Source of the DNA: an uncultured Neisseria sp.
GTDB lineage: Bacteria; Pseudomonadota; Gammaproteobacteria; Burkholderiales; Neisseriaceae
Reading direction: 5' to 3'
Assembly (NCBI GenBank): GCA_937919795.1
Contig: CALFOA010000113.1
Coordinates: forward strand, 1 to 16,527
Length of the DNA: 16,527 bases
The translations under genes and the position numbers were made by a program. Under the pieces are notes generated by a model. That model saw only the letters and a list, made by a program, of their open reading frames with translations, ran no database searches and was not told where the DNA came from. Each line of letters opens with the position of its first letter. The stretch's first letter is position 1. Positions 5,296 through 13,250 of this stretch are shown here, one piece after another.

Positions 5296-7320
5296 TCATT
5301 TCGGCGGGGCTTGCACTTTTTCAGACAGGCATTCTTGTAAAAAACACAACACCAGCGCCATTTCGGCGGCGGTTTCATCTTGTGTGCCGTTACCGGTATG
5401 CCCGCCTTGATCGGGGGCAAACAGCCAGCTTTGTGCCGAAAGCTCACGCAAGCGTGCATAGAATTTTAAAGCGTGGGCGGGGTGAACGCGGTCGTCACTC
5501 AAGCTAGTGGTGATTAAAGCCGGCGGATAAGCGGGCTGTTTGCCCAATTGGTGATACGGCGATAGCTCGGCCAGATAATCGCGCATGGCTTCGTCGCTTG
5601 GGTCGCCATATTCATCTATCCAACTCGCGCCCGCCGACAAACGGGTGTAGCCCAGCATATCAGTGAGCGGCACTTCGCACACCAGCGCACCCATGCTCTG
5701 CGGTTCGCGCACAAAAGCTGACGCGGTCACCAAGCCGCCGTTGCTGCCGCCTTGGATGGCGATGTGTGGAGGCGAACTCAAGCCGCGATCGGCTAAGTCG
5801 TGCAACACGGCCAATAAGTCGTCCACGCTTTTATGCTTGTTGCGGCCTTGTGCGGCACGGTGCCAATATTTAAACTCGCCGCCGCCGCGCACATTAGCCA
5901 ACACAAAAGCATGGCCTTGCGCCAGCCAATGGCGGCCTATGCTGCCCAGATAATGCGGCAGCTCGGCCACGCCGAAACCGCCGTACACATACACCAGCGT
6001 CGGCGTATCTTTGCCGCCGGGTCGGCCGACGTGAAAATACGGAATATCGACGCCATCAGCCGATTTCGCCCAAAACTGCTGTACTTCTATACCAGCCGCG
6101 TCAAACTGCTTGGGCTGGCGGCGCAGCACGCTCAATTCGTTGACCTGCAAATCCAGCGCAAACAGCGTGAGCGGAGTCACAAAATCGCTGGCGGCCAAAT
6201 ACAGCACATCACCACCCCACGGTTGGTCGGTCATTTCCAGCGCACCGCCCGGCAATTCGGGCACGGCTTGCGCTTGCCAACGGCCATCCTGCCATTTCCA
6301 TACCATCAGGCGGCCGGAAACTTTGTCTAAAATGCTGGCGGCCACAAAGCGCTTGGTGGTTTCCACGCTTTCAATCGCCTGCTTATCGTTCGGCTCAAAC
6401 AGCAATTCCGCCGCGCCCAGCACGCCTTTATTCAGCTTCACCGCCACCAGCGAACCGGCCGGATAAGTTTGGTTGGCGCGCTGCCAGCTACTGCGCAGTT
6501 GTACCAATAATTGGCCGGCCAAATAACCGACGATGTCGCAGTCTTTCGGCAAACCCAGCGTAACCGTATGCCCGTCTGAAAACACTTGCAGATAGTCTTT
6601 GGTGAAAAAACCGCCGGCAGCTTCTATCAAATCAATCGGTGCACCTTGGCCGTCGAGATAGCGCCAAGCGTTCACCATCACGCCTTCTTGTTCCATCTGA
6701 TACACCGGCAAACCTTCGGAAAACGCTTGGCCGCGCTGCAACAACCACACTTCGCGCGGATAGCCGGAAGCGGTTAATTGGCGTTCATCCCAAGCCGGGC
6801 ACACCCATACGCTGTTTTCATCACGCCAGGCAATATGGTTTTTGCCGGGCGGAAAATGGAAACCGCCTTCGACCAGCGAGCCGCTGGCTAAGTCGAATTC
6901 CAGCGTATACGCCGCATCGCCGCCGGCCACGCTCAAACTCAGCAACACCTGAAGCGGTTGTTCCACATAATGGGAAACCCCGTCGAGATAGACATCATCG
7001 CCCAGCAATTCATCAAAATCGGCCACGCTGAACAAAATCTGCCAATCGGGCATACCGGCGCGGTACGAAGCGGCCGAGCACACGCGGTACACGCCTTTCG
7101 GATATTCTGCACTCTGATGGAAATGATACATCCGCGCGCGGTGTTCCTGGCAAAACGGAATCTGCCGCTCGTCGCGCAATTGTGCGGCAATATCGTCGCG
7201 CAAAGCCTGATAGTGTGCCGATTCCGCAAAACGCGCCTGCGTTTCGGCATGGGCTTGTGCGGCGAAATCCTGTACTTCAGTGGTATCCGTTTCTTCCAAA
7301 TAGCGGTAAGCGTCTTGCAT
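5296..7320 (-). CDS. Prolyl oligopeptidase-family (S9) serine peptidase
   Basis: 674 residues in the S9 layout: a beta-propeller-like N-terminal region (about 60-410), then an alpha/beta-hydrolase domain (about 420-665). The catalytic triad is visible: Ser526 in GGSNGG, Asp610 (or 609) in LSDDRVHP, and His641 in QGGHTG. The oxyanion/structural motif YVYGGFG (444-450) and ANVRGGGEFKYWH (475-487) are typical. There is no signal peptide, so it is probably cytosolic and cleaves short Pro-containing peptides. The length and the VRGGGE...WH motif also fit the 'prolyl oligopeptidase-like esterase/peptidase' subgroup. Start ATG 7318-7320 is preferred over an upstream TTG (7336-7338) that lies within a DUS-like sequence. 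A DUS at 5320-5331 encodes C-L-S-E near the C-terminus. No terminator is evident after it. Confidence 0.88.
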   Translation of the reverse strand: MQDAYRYLEETDTTEVQDFAAQAHAETQARFAESAHYQALRDDIAAQLRDERQIPFCQEHRARMYHFHQSAEYPKGVYRVCSAASYRAGMPDWQILFSVADFDELLGDDVYLDGVSHYVEQPLQVLLSLSVAGGDAAYTLEFDLASGSLVEGGFHFPPGKNHIAWRDENSVWVCPAWDERQLTASGYPREVWLLQRGQAFSEGLPVYQMEQEGVMVNAWRYLDGQGAPIDLIEAAGGFFTKDYLQVFSDGHTVTLGLPKDCDIVGYLAGQLLVQLRSSWQRANQTYPAGSLVAVKLNKGVLGAAELLFEPNDKQAIESVETTKRFVAASILDKVSGRLMVWKWQDGRWQAQAVPELPGGALEMTDQPWGGDVLYLAASDFVTPLTLFALDLQVNELSVLRRQPKQFDAAGIEVQQFWAKSADGVDIPYFHVGRPGGKDTPTLVYVYGGFGVAELPHYLGSIGRHWLAQGHAFVLANVRGGGEFKYWHRAAQGRNKHKSVDDLLAVLHDLADRGLSSPPHIAIQGGSNGGLVTASAFVREPQSMGALVCEVPLTDMLGYTRLSAGASWIDEYGDPSDEAMRDYLAELSPYHQLGKQPAYPPALITTSLSDDRVHPAHALKFYARLRELSAQSWLFAPDQGGHTGNGTQDETAAEMALVLCFLQECLSEKVQAPPK
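5320..5331 (-). repeat. DNA uptake sequence inside the S9 peptidase gene
   Basis: Exact 12/12 on the minus strand, in frame as C-L-S-E, ten codons before the stop. A second near copy (TGCCCGTCTGAA, 11/12) is in the same gene at 6569-6580 on the plus strand. Confidence 0.88.
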
Positions 7321-7323
7321 AAA

Positions 7324-7377
7324 GGCCTGTCTGAACAAAAAACATTATTATAGTATGAAACTGTTTTCAGACAGGCA
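7324..7377. repeat. Inverted DUS pair in the divergent peptidase-hpt promoter region
   Basis: A near-exact DUS (GGCCTGTCTGAA, 11/12) at 7324-7335 (+) and an exact copy at 7366-7377 (-) face each other across 30 nt. The spacer is AT-rich and carries the likely peptidase -10 element, so unlike the other pairs this one seems to bracket a promoter and not to end a gene. Confidence 0.75.
7347..7352 (-). promoter_or_regulatory. Candidate -10 element of the S9 peptidase gene
   Basis: A perfect TATAAT on the minus strand, 26 nt before the ATG. No convincing -35 is seen; the expected position falls in the DUS at 7366-7377. Confidence 0.4.
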
Positions 7378-7413
7378 TATTCACGCTGTGTATCGAAAAC
7401 GAATGGGATTGGC

Positions 7414-7419
7414 TATAAT
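7414..7419 (+). promoter_or_regulatory. Candidate -10 element of hpt
   Basis: A perfect TATAAT 32 nt upstream of the hpt start codon. The -35 at the right spacing is poor (about TATCGA), so the promoter may rely on the -10 or an activator. Confidence 0.5.
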
Positions 7420-7451
7420 ACCTTTTCTTTTTTATTCCACCGGGCAACATC

Positions 7452-8012
7452 ATGGACATCGAAACCAAACGCCAATCCACCCAAGCCCTGCTCGACAGTG
7501 CCGAACTACTGTTTAACGAAGCCGAATGCCGCGCTGCCTTGCAGAAAGTCGCCGATGCAATCAGTCACGACTTAAGTGATAAATATCCGCTGCTGCTGCC
7601 GGTAATGGGCGGAGCCGTGGTGTTTACCGGCCAATTGCTACCTTTATTGCGTTTCCCGCTTGATTTCGATTATGTACACGTTTCACGCTATGGCGACAAA
7701 CTCCAAGGCGGCAATTTCAACTGGCTGCGTATGCCCAATCCGGAACAAATCGCCGGCCGCCACGTGGTGATTCTCGACGACATCCTCGACGAAGGCCACA
7801 CCATGGCCGCCATCAGCGAAAAGCTGCTGGAAATGGGCGCTGCCAGCTGCCGCGCCGCCGTGTTCGCCAACAAACTCATCGACAAAGAAAAACCGATTGC
7901 CGCCGACTATATCGGCCTCAACGTTCCCAACCGCTATGTCTTCGGCTTCGGTATGGACGCCGCCGGCTGCTGGCGCAATTTAGGTGAAATCTACGCACTT
8001 AAACAACATTAA
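7452..8012 (+). CDS. hpt: Hypoxanthine-guanine phosphoribosyltransferase
   Basis: 186 residues, type I phosphoribosyltransferase fold; it joins hypoxanthine or guanine to PRPP in cytosolic purine salvage. The PRPP-binding loop VVILDDILDEGHT (105-117) has the diagnostic acidic pair, preceded by LLPVMGGAVVFTG (48-60) with the PPi-loop glycines. The C-terminal YIGLNVPNRYVFGFGMD (153-169) matches the purine-binding and flexible region of this neisserial/proteobacterial HPRT branch. Start ATG 7452 follows a weak GGG-containing ribosome site. The next gene begins 84 nt later after a DUS palindrome, so co-transcription with the PTS genes is possible but unproven. Confidence 0.9.
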   Translation: MDIETKRQSTQALLDSAELLFNEAECRAALQKVADAISHDLSDKYPLLLPVMGGAVVFTGQLLPLLRFPLDFDYVHVSRYGDKLQGGNFNWLRMPNPEQIAGRHVVILDDILDEGHTMAAISEKLLEMGAASCRAAVFANKLIDKEKPIAADYIGLNVPNRYVFGFGMDAAGCWRNLGEIYALKQH

Positions 8013-8048
8013 AAGAAAAGCAAAAAGCGGTACCGTATAGCAAGCCGC

Positions 8049-8076
8049 TTTCAGACAGGCATATGCCTGTCTGAAA
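8049..8076. repeat. Perfect 28-nt palindrome of two back-to-back DUS
   Basis: DUS copies at 8050-8061 (-) and 8064-8075 (+) meet with only TA between them, forming an uninterrupted palindrome (TTTCAGACAGGCAT and its complement). A nearby AAAGCGG (8024-8030) can also pair with CCGCTTT (8045-8051). Because the palindrome has no loop or T tract, it is a poorer terminator than the other DUS pairs. It lies between hpt and the EIIA gene, so some read-through is likely. Confidence 0.85.
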
Positions 8077-8096
8077 ACCCACTACAGGACACAACC

Positions 8097-8507
8097 ATGA
8101 TAGGTATTATCATCGTCACCCACGAATCGCTCGGCGATGCCTACCGCAGCTTGGCCGAACATTTCTTCCCCGAGCCGCCCGAAAGCGTGATGCTGGTCGG
8201 CGTGGAGCGCACCGAAGACCACGATGACATCATCCGCCATATTCTCACCATGATTAAAGATGCCGATCACGGCCACGGCGTATTGGTGCTCACCGATATC
8301 TTCGGCGCCACCCCCTGCAACGCTGCGCGCAAAATGGTGGTACCCGGCAAAGTCGCCATGCTCACCGGCCTCAACGCCCCCATGTTGATTAAAGCCGTGC
8401 AATACGCACCCGCCGCCACCGACTTAGCCGCTTTCACCGAAAACGTGCGCCAAGCCGCCATCAACGGCATTATCGCCATCACCACTCCGCCCGAAGAAAG
8501 CTGCTGA
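8097..8507 (+). CDS. PTS EIIA component, mannose (EIIA-Man) family
   Basis: 136 residues. It accepts phosphate from HPr on His9 in IIIVTHESLGDAY, which corresponds to the active His of the ManX-type EIIA domain. VLVLTDIFGATPCNAA (93-108 by position) is the family's D-x-F-G-x-(S/T)-P motif. Only the A domain is present; the IIB domain found in E. coli ManX is missing. It precedes ptsH by 2 nt and so is translationally coupled in the PTS operon. No EIIB/C/D permease gene is in the window, so its phosphate probably serves signalling and not sugar import. Start ATG 8097 has AGGAC 6 nt upstream. Confidence 0.9.
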   Translation: MIGIIIVTHESLGDAYRSLAEHFFPEPPESVMLVGVERTEDHDDIIRHILTMIKDADHGHGVLVLTDIFGATPCNAARKMVVPGKVAMLTGLNAPMLIKAVQYAPAATDLAAFTENVRQAAINGIIAITTPPEESC

Positions 8508-8509
8508 TT

Positions 8510-8779
8510 ATGCTCAAACAAGAAATCGAAATCATCAACAAACTCGGCCTGCACGCCCGCGCATCGAGCAAATTCACCCAAACCGCTTCCGCCTTCAAAT
8601 GCGAAGTCTGGGTGACCCGCAAAGAGCGGCGTGTGAACGGCAAAAGTATTATGGGCTTGATGATGCTGGCCGCCGCCAAAGGCAGCACCATTGAACTGGA
8701 AACCGACGGCGCCGACGAAGCCGAAGCCATGCAGGCGCTGGTTGCCTTAATTAACGACTATTTCGGCGAAGGGGAATAA
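8510..8779 (+). CDS. ptsH: Phosphocarrier protein HPr
   Basis: 89 residues. It passes phosphate from enzyme I to EIIA through His15 in NKLGLHARASSKF. Ser46 in VNGKSIMGLMML sits in the context recognised by HPr kinase/phosphorylase (HprK), so the Ser-phosphorylated regulatory form is possible; HprK itself is not in this window. Two nt separate it from the EIIA gene and three nt from ptsI, whose ribosome site (AAGGGGA) lies in its last codons. In N. meningitidis HPr is reported to act in regulation (for example with CrgA) and not in sugar uptake. Confidence 0.96.
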   Translation: MLKQEIEIINKLGLHARASSKFTQTASAFKCEVWVTRKERRVNGKSIMGLMMLAAAKGSTIELETDGADEAEAMQALVALINDYFGEGE

Positions 8780-8782
8780 AAA

Positions 8783-10564
8783 ATGAGTATTGTGTTGCAC
8801 GGCGTATCCGCCGGAAAAGGCATAGCCATCGGTCGCGCCCGCCTCATCGTGCGCGGCTTCGATGAAGTCCCGCAACACAATTTGGCAGCGGAAGAAGCCC
8901 CCGCCGAAGCTGCCCGTTTTGAAGCCGCCATCAAAGCCACCCGCAAACAGCTCGAACTATTGCGCAACAGTATTCCCGAAAATGCCCCCACCGAACTGGG
9001 TGCATTTATCTCTCTGCACCTGATGCTGCTCACCGATGTTACCCTGTCGCGCGAGCCGATAGACATCATCAAAGAACAACACATCAACGCCGAATGGGCG
9101 CTGAAAATTCAAACCGACCGCTTAAGCGAACAGTTCGACGCCATCGACGACGAATACCTGCGCGAACGCAAGCAGGATATGCTGCAAGTGGTCGAGCGCA
9201 TCCACCACAATCTGTTGGGTCTCAGCAACCCGTTTAAAATCAGCGCTGATTTGTTGGACGACACCATCATCATCGCCCACGACTTATCGCCCGCCGATAC
9301 CGTGCACTTCCGCGATCAGCAAATCGCCGGTTTCGTTACCGATGCCGGCGGCCCCACCAGCCATACCGCCATCCTCGGTCGCAGCCTCGATATTCCCTCG
9401 GTGATCGGCTTGCGCCATGCACGCCATTTAATCAGTGAAGACGAATGGGTGATTGTCGACGGCAGCAACGGCGTGCTCATCATCAACCCCGATGACCTCG
9501 TGTTAGCCGAATACCGTCGCAAACTGCGCGAATTCCGCAGCAAAAAGCGCGAGCTCAACAAGCTGAAAAACACCGCTGCCACCACCGAAGACGGCATCAA
9601 CATCGAATTGCTGGCCAACATCGAATCAGCGGATGACATCAAAACGCTCAACAAAGCCGGTGCCGACGGCGTCGGCCTGTTCCGCAGCGAGTTCCTCTAC
9701 CTCAATCGCGACACCTTGCCCTCGGAAGACGAGCAATTCGCCGTCTACAGTGAAGTGGTTAAAAAACTCAAAGGCAAGCCGCTTACCATCCGCACCGCCG
9801 ATTTGGGAGTAGACAAAAATCCGCGCTGGTTTGGCCAAAACGGCTCCCTCAACGGCTGTACCAACCCCGCATTGGGGTTAACCGGCATCCGCCTGAGCTT
9901 GGCCGAGCCGGTGATGTTCCGCACCCAAATGCGCGCCATCTTACGCGCTGCCCAATTCGGGCCAGTGAATATGATGTGGCCGATGATTACCTCGGTTGAA
10001 GAACTGAAACAGTGCCGTATTCACTTTGAAACCGCCCAGCGCCAGCTCACCGAACGCAATGAAACCTTTGCTCTGCCGAAAATCGGTTGCATGATTGAAA
10101 TTCCGTCTGCCGCGCTCACCGTATCCGTGTTGCTGAAACTCACCGACTTCATCTCCATCGGTACCAACGATTTAATCCAGTACACCCTCTCGGTCGACCG
10201 TTCCGACGATGCCGTCAGCTACCTTTACCAACCCGCCCATCCTGCCGTGCTCAACCTGCTGTTCCACATCATCCGCACTGCCAGCCGCATGGGCAAATCG
10301 GTCTCCATCTGCGGCGAAATGGCCGGCGACACCCAATACACCCGCCTGTTGCTGGCGATGGGTTTGCGTCGTTTCTCCATGAATCCCGCCAACCTGCTGG
10401 CAGTAAAAGACATCATCATCCACAGCCACATCAACCGACTGGAAGACGAATTACCAAAAATCATCCGCAATGACGATCCGGAAAAATCTGAAAAACTGCT
10501 GAAAAAGCTGAATGAAATGGTTTTTCATGCTGATGGCGATGTAAAAGCAGCGACTGCTGATTAA
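8783..10564 (+). CDS. ptsI: PTS enzyme I (phosphoenolpyruvate-protein phosphotransferase)
   Basis: 593 residues, starting the PTS relay by autophosphorylation with PEP. The active His194 is in TDAGGPTSHTAILGRSLDIPSVIG, equivalent to His189 of E. coli. The PEP-binding barrel carries GVGLFRSEFLY (296-306), MIEIPSAA (437-444), GTNDLIQYTLSVDR (460-473), and Cys510 in SICGEMAGD. One loop reads TADLGVDKNPRWF (338-350) where E. coli has LDIGGDK; the key Asp and Lys remain. A Lys/Glu-rich tail after about 560 extends beyond the E. coli protein. Last gene of the cluster, followed by a strong terminator. Confidence 0.97.
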   Translation: MSIVLHGVSAGKGIAIGRARLIVRGFDEVPQHNLAAEEAPAEAARFEAAIKATRKQLELLRNSIPENAPTELGAFISLHLMLLTDVTLSREPIDIIKEQHINAEWALKIQTDRLSEQFDAIDDEYLRERKQDMLQVVERIHHNLLGLSNPFKISADLLDDTIIIAHDLSPADTVHFRDQQIAGFVTDAGGPTSHTAILGRSLDIPSVIGLRHARHLISEDEWVIVDGSNGVLIINPDDLVLAEYRRKLREFRSKKRELNKLKNTAATTEDGINIELLANIESADDIKTLNKAGADGVGLFRSEFLYLNRDTLPSEDEQFAVYSEVVKKLKGKPLTIRTADLGVDKNPRWFGQNGSLNGCTNPALGLTGIRLSLAEPVMFRTQMRAILRAAQFGPVNMMWPMITSVEELKQCRIHFETAQRQLTERNETFALPKIGCMIEIPSAALTVSVLLKLTDFISIGTNDLIQYTLSVDRSDDAVSYLYQPAHPAVLNLLFHIIRTASRMGKSVSICGEMAGDTQYTRLLLAMGLRRFSMNPANLLAVKDIIIHSHINRLEDELPKIIRNDDPEKSEKLLKKLNEMVFHADGDVKAATAD

Positions 10565-10592
10565 AATCAGTAGAAGCTGTTATTCAACAAAT

Positions 10593-10644
10593 ATGCGCTC
10601 GTTACCGGCTGTTTTGATTAATGCCGTAACGAGCGCATCATTTT
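10593..10644 (+). terminator. Intrinsic terminator of the PTS operon
   Basis: A perfect 13-bp stem, ATGCGCTCGTTAC (10593-10605) with its complement at 10626-10638, a 20-nt loop, then CATTTT. It begins 28 nt past the ptsI stop. Unlike most terminators here it contains no DUS. Confidence 0.8.
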
Positions 10645-10677
10645 ATGCACACCACATTCGCCACTCACTACAAAAAA

Positions 10678-10932
10678 CTACAAATCACCGCCCCATCTCC
10701 CCCAAAAGATAAAACGACTATTATCATCTTCTCTCTTAACATCAGCCGCCAAATCAAGTAGAAACTCTGTTGTACTTACGATATAACCATTCGTTGCAAC
10801 AAAACCAACCACATGATTTCTATTAACTTATCTATAGACTTTCATTTATTCCCCCATGCCTTATCACGGGCACTCCTCCCTCTCCCAATCCTTGGCTGCA
10901 TCATGAAGCACTTGTTCATTCACAATGAAATT
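10678..10932 (-). pseudogene. Decayed, unrecognised reading-frame remnant
   Basis: In this otherwise gene-free stretch the minus strand keeps a protein-like frame from 10827 to a TAG at 10678-10680. It has 49 codons, including NHVVGFVATNGYIVSTTEF and ending NSRFIFWGRWGGDL, without an ATG. Upstream a second frame (10932-10864) reads NEQVLHDAAKDWEREECP before a stop, and the third frame between them reads ARDKAWGNK. Joining these needs at least two frameshifts and removal of stops. The composition looks coding (W, D, E, R spread, no simple repeats), so I read it as the 3' remnant of a lost gene. Family unknown. Confidence 0.35.
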
Positions 10933-11006
10933 TTATTTAACGTAAAAATATTTTAAAAAAGTCTCAATTTCCTTCTCTTTGCATCTTGATTTCCTGCTTT
11001 TCAAAA

Positions 11007-11100
11007 CGGATAATCCGCCACACTAAGCAGAAATAAGTAGTGGTAAAAACCCGCAACCCAAGGTGAATCGGCTTGTTGTGGCATAAAACCACTGCCTACT
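11007..11100 (+). promoter_or_regulatory. Structured leader upstream of livH
   Basis: A small dyad CGGAT-A-ATCCG (11007-11017) is followed by nested inverted repeats. AGTAG and TGGT (11036-11044) pair with ACCA (11088-11091) and CTACT (11096-11100) around a 4-nt bulge. Inside, CCGCAAC (11051-11057) pairs with GTTGTGG (11075-11081) with one G-U. It ends about 60 nt before the livH start. The dyad could be an operator and the nested stem a folded 5' leader. No clear sigma-70 promoter or leader peptide rich in Leu/Ile/Val is seen. The rest of 10,645-11,006 shows only the gene remnant described separately. Confidence 0.3.
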
Positions 11101-11161
11101 CTCTATGAAAGACGGTGTAATTCCCGTTAACAACCTTTTGAGAAGAAACGGAGCATGTGCC

Positions 11162-12076
11162 ATGAGCGCATTAGATTTATTGTTCCAGCAATTAATTAAC
11201 GGCCTGATTAAAGGCAGCTTGTATGCCATGATTGCCTTGGGTTACACCATGGTGTACGGTATTTTGGGCATCATCAACTTTGCTCACGGCGAGGTCTTCA
11301 TGATAGGCGCAATGGTCGCCATGACCATGACCACCTACTTATTGACCGTTGGCGTATCACCCGTACTCGCATTGGTATGCGCCATTTTGGTCGCCATGAT
11401 GGCCTCCATGGCAGTCAGCCTGATGGTTGAACGCTTTGCCTACCGCCCGCTGCGCCATGCTCCCCGTTTAGCTCCACTGATTACCGCCATCGGTATGTCT
11501 TTCATCTTGCAGGCACTGGCTATGCTGGTTTGGGGTCGTGAACACCTCACCTTCCCGGAAGTCCTGCCCTCTACCCGCATCAATCTATTCAATAACGTTG
11601 GCATCACTCAACGCGAAATCATCATCGTCATCGTTTCGTTTGTGATGATGGGCGGCCTATTCTTCCTAGTGAACCGAACCAAGCTCGGCCGCGCCATGCG
11701 GGCGACTTCGGAAAACGTTAATGTTACCGCGCTGATGGGCGTCAACCCCAACCGCGTGATTGCCGCTACTTTTATGATCGGCGCTGCACTGGCTGCCGTA
11801 GCAGGCACCTTGTTCGCTACCAACTACGGCAGCAAAGTTCATTTCTACATGGGCTTTATTCCCGGCATGAAAGCCTTTATCGCCGCAGTATTGGGCGGTA
11901 TCGGCAATATCCCGGGTGCGCTGGTTGGCGGTTTGGTATTAGGGCTGGTCGAATCACTGGGCGCCGGTTACATCAGTGCCGAATATGAAGACGTTTTCGC
12001 CTTCGTGGTATTGGTGGTGGTATTGATTTTCCGTCCTTCCGGCCTGTTAGGACAACGCGTGGCCGACCGCGCCTGA
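11162..12076 (+). CDS. livH: Branched-chain amino acid ABC transporter permease LivH
   Basis: 304 residues, inner-membrane permease of the hydrophobic amino acid (HAAT) ABC importer family. It is almost entirely hydrophobic, with typical signatures: GLIKGSLYAMIALGYTMVYG and INFAHGEVFMIGA near the N-terminus, and a cytoplasmic ATPase-contact loop near MKAFIAAVLGGIGNIPGAL. The C-terminus is FRPSGLLGQR. ATG 11162 is chosen over the in-frame ATG 11105: it has GGAG 8 nt upstream and starts at the family's usual N-terminus, while the 19 extra residues are polar and unlike LivH. First gene of livHMGF; livM follows after 16 nt. It pairs with LivM to form the channel. Confidence 0.95.
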   Translation: MSALDLLFQQLINGLIKGSLYAMIALGYTMVYGILGIINFAHGEVFMIGAMVAMTMTTYLLTVGVSPVLALVCAILVAMMASMAVSLMVERFAYRPLRHAPRLAPLITAIGMSFILQALAMLVWGREHLTFPEVLPSTRINLFNNVGITQREIIIVIVSFVMMGGLFFLVNRTKLGRAMRATSENVNVTALMGVNPNRVIAATFMIGAALAAVAGTLFATNYGSKVHFYMGFIPGMKAFIAAVLGGIGNIPGALVGGLVLGLVESLGAGYISAEYEDVFAFVVLVVVLIFRPSGLLGQRVADRA

Positions 12077-12092
12077 TTACGGGGAGAAACTG

Positions 12093-13241
12093 ATGTCTTT
12101 TCTGAACAAACTCAATCCGCGCCAATCTGTGATCGGCATTCTGATTTGTATTGCACTGATGGCAGTACTGCCCTTTGTTGCCCATGCCTTGGGTGGTACC
12201 ACTTGGGTGCGCATCATCGATATGGCACTGCTCTACATTATGTTAGCGCTCGGCCTTAATATCGTGGTCGGTTTTGCCGGTCTGCTCGACTTGGGCTATA
12301 TCGCTTTCTATGCAGTAGGTGCCTACGCCGCCGGTATGCTGGCTTCCGGCCACCTCACCGATAACTTTGCCATGATCCAACAAGCCTTCCCCGATGGTAT
12401 GCATTTCTCTTACTGGCTGATTATCCCGGTTGGCGCATTGCTGGCTGCGATTGCCGGTATTATGCTGGGTACGCCGATTCTCAAACTCAGGGGCGACTAT
12501 CTGGCCTTGGTAACCTTGGGCTTTGGTGAAATCATTCGTATCTTTATGAACAACTTGGGTAAAGACGGTTTCAACCTCACCAACGGCCCCCGTGGTATTA
12601 ACGGTATTGAATCGGTTAGCTTGGCTGGACATCCACTGAATCGTCCACTGATGATTGGCGATATTCAGTTGAATAAAGAATTTCTGTATTACTACCTGTT
12701 CCTGATTTTGGTGATTCTGTCCGTTATCGTCTGCTACCGCTTACAAGATTCTCGTTTGGGTCGCGCTTGGATGGCATTGCGCGAAGACGATATTGCCGCC
12801 AAAGCCATGGGCATCAATGTTCGTAATGTTAAGTTGGCGGCCTTTGCCTTAGGCGCCACTTTCGGCGGCGTAGCCGGTACCATGTTCGGCGCCTTCCAAG
12901 GCTTTATTTCACCGGAATCCTTCTCGTTTATGGAATCCATCGTCATCCTTACCATGGTGGTACTGGGCGGCATGGGTCATATCCCGGGCGTGATTCTGGG
13001 TGCTATCCTGCTCACCCTACTGCCGGAATTTCTGCGCTTTACAGTTGAACCGCTGCAACAAATGGTATTTGGCCAACTGCTGATTGATACTTCCATTCTG
13101 CGCCAACTGATATTAGGCTTGTGTATGGTCTTGATTATGATCTTCCGTCCGCGCGGCTTGTGGCCTCGCTCAGAAGGCGGCAAGAAAAAAGTTGACGACG
13201 ACAGCAGCCAACCTGCTGCTACCGCAACCCCTTCCAATTAA
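12093..13241 (+). CDS. livM: Branched-chain amino acid ABC transporter permease LivM
   Basis: 382 residues, the second HAAT permease. Characteristic segments are LALGLNIVVGFAGLLDLGYI (start of the conserved core, about residues 51-70), LRGDYLALVTLGFGEIIRI, the NGPRGI loop, AFALGATFGGVAGTMFGAFQ, and the ATPase-contact region MVVLGGMGHIPGVILGA. It ends with IFRPRGLWPR and then a charged, Ser/Thr/Pro-rich cytosolic tail of about 25 residues. Start ATG 12093 follows GGGGAG. livG begins 9 nt after the stop, with its AAGGAG ribosome site overlapping the stop codon, so the genes are translationally linked. Confidence 0.95.
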   Translation: MSFLNKLNPRQSVIGILICIALMAVLPFVAHALGGTTWVRIIDMALLYIMLALGLNIVVGFAGLLDLGYIAFYAVGAYAAGMLASGHLTDNFAMIQQAFPDGMHFSYWLIIPVGALLAAIAGIMLGTPILKLRGDYLALVTLGFGEIIRIFMNNLGKDGFNLTNGPRGINGIESVSLAGHPLNRPLMIGDIQLNKEFLYYYLFLILVILSVIVCYRLQDSRLGRAWMALREDDIAAKAMGINVRNVKLAAFALGATFGGVAGTMFGAFQGFISPESFSFMESIVILTMVVLGGMGHIPGVILGAILLTLLPEFLRFTVEPLQQMVFGQLLIDTSILRQLILGLCMVLIMIFRPRGLWPRSEGGKKKVDDDSSQPAATATPSN

Positions 13242-13250
13242 GGAGCAACC

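Noticed and set aside
5175..5459. Small gene overlapping the 3' end of the S9 peptidase on the same strand
   Set aside because: No ribosome site or recognisable domain; mostly a shadow frame running into noncoding DNA.
5296..7338. S9 peptidase starting at TTG 7338
   Set aside because: The additional six residues come from a DUS-like sequence; ATG 7320 is the plausible start.
11105..12076. Longer livH starting at ATG 11105
   Set aside because: No ribosome site; the extra residues are polar and precede the normal LivH N-terminus. ATG 11162 has GGAG at good spacing.
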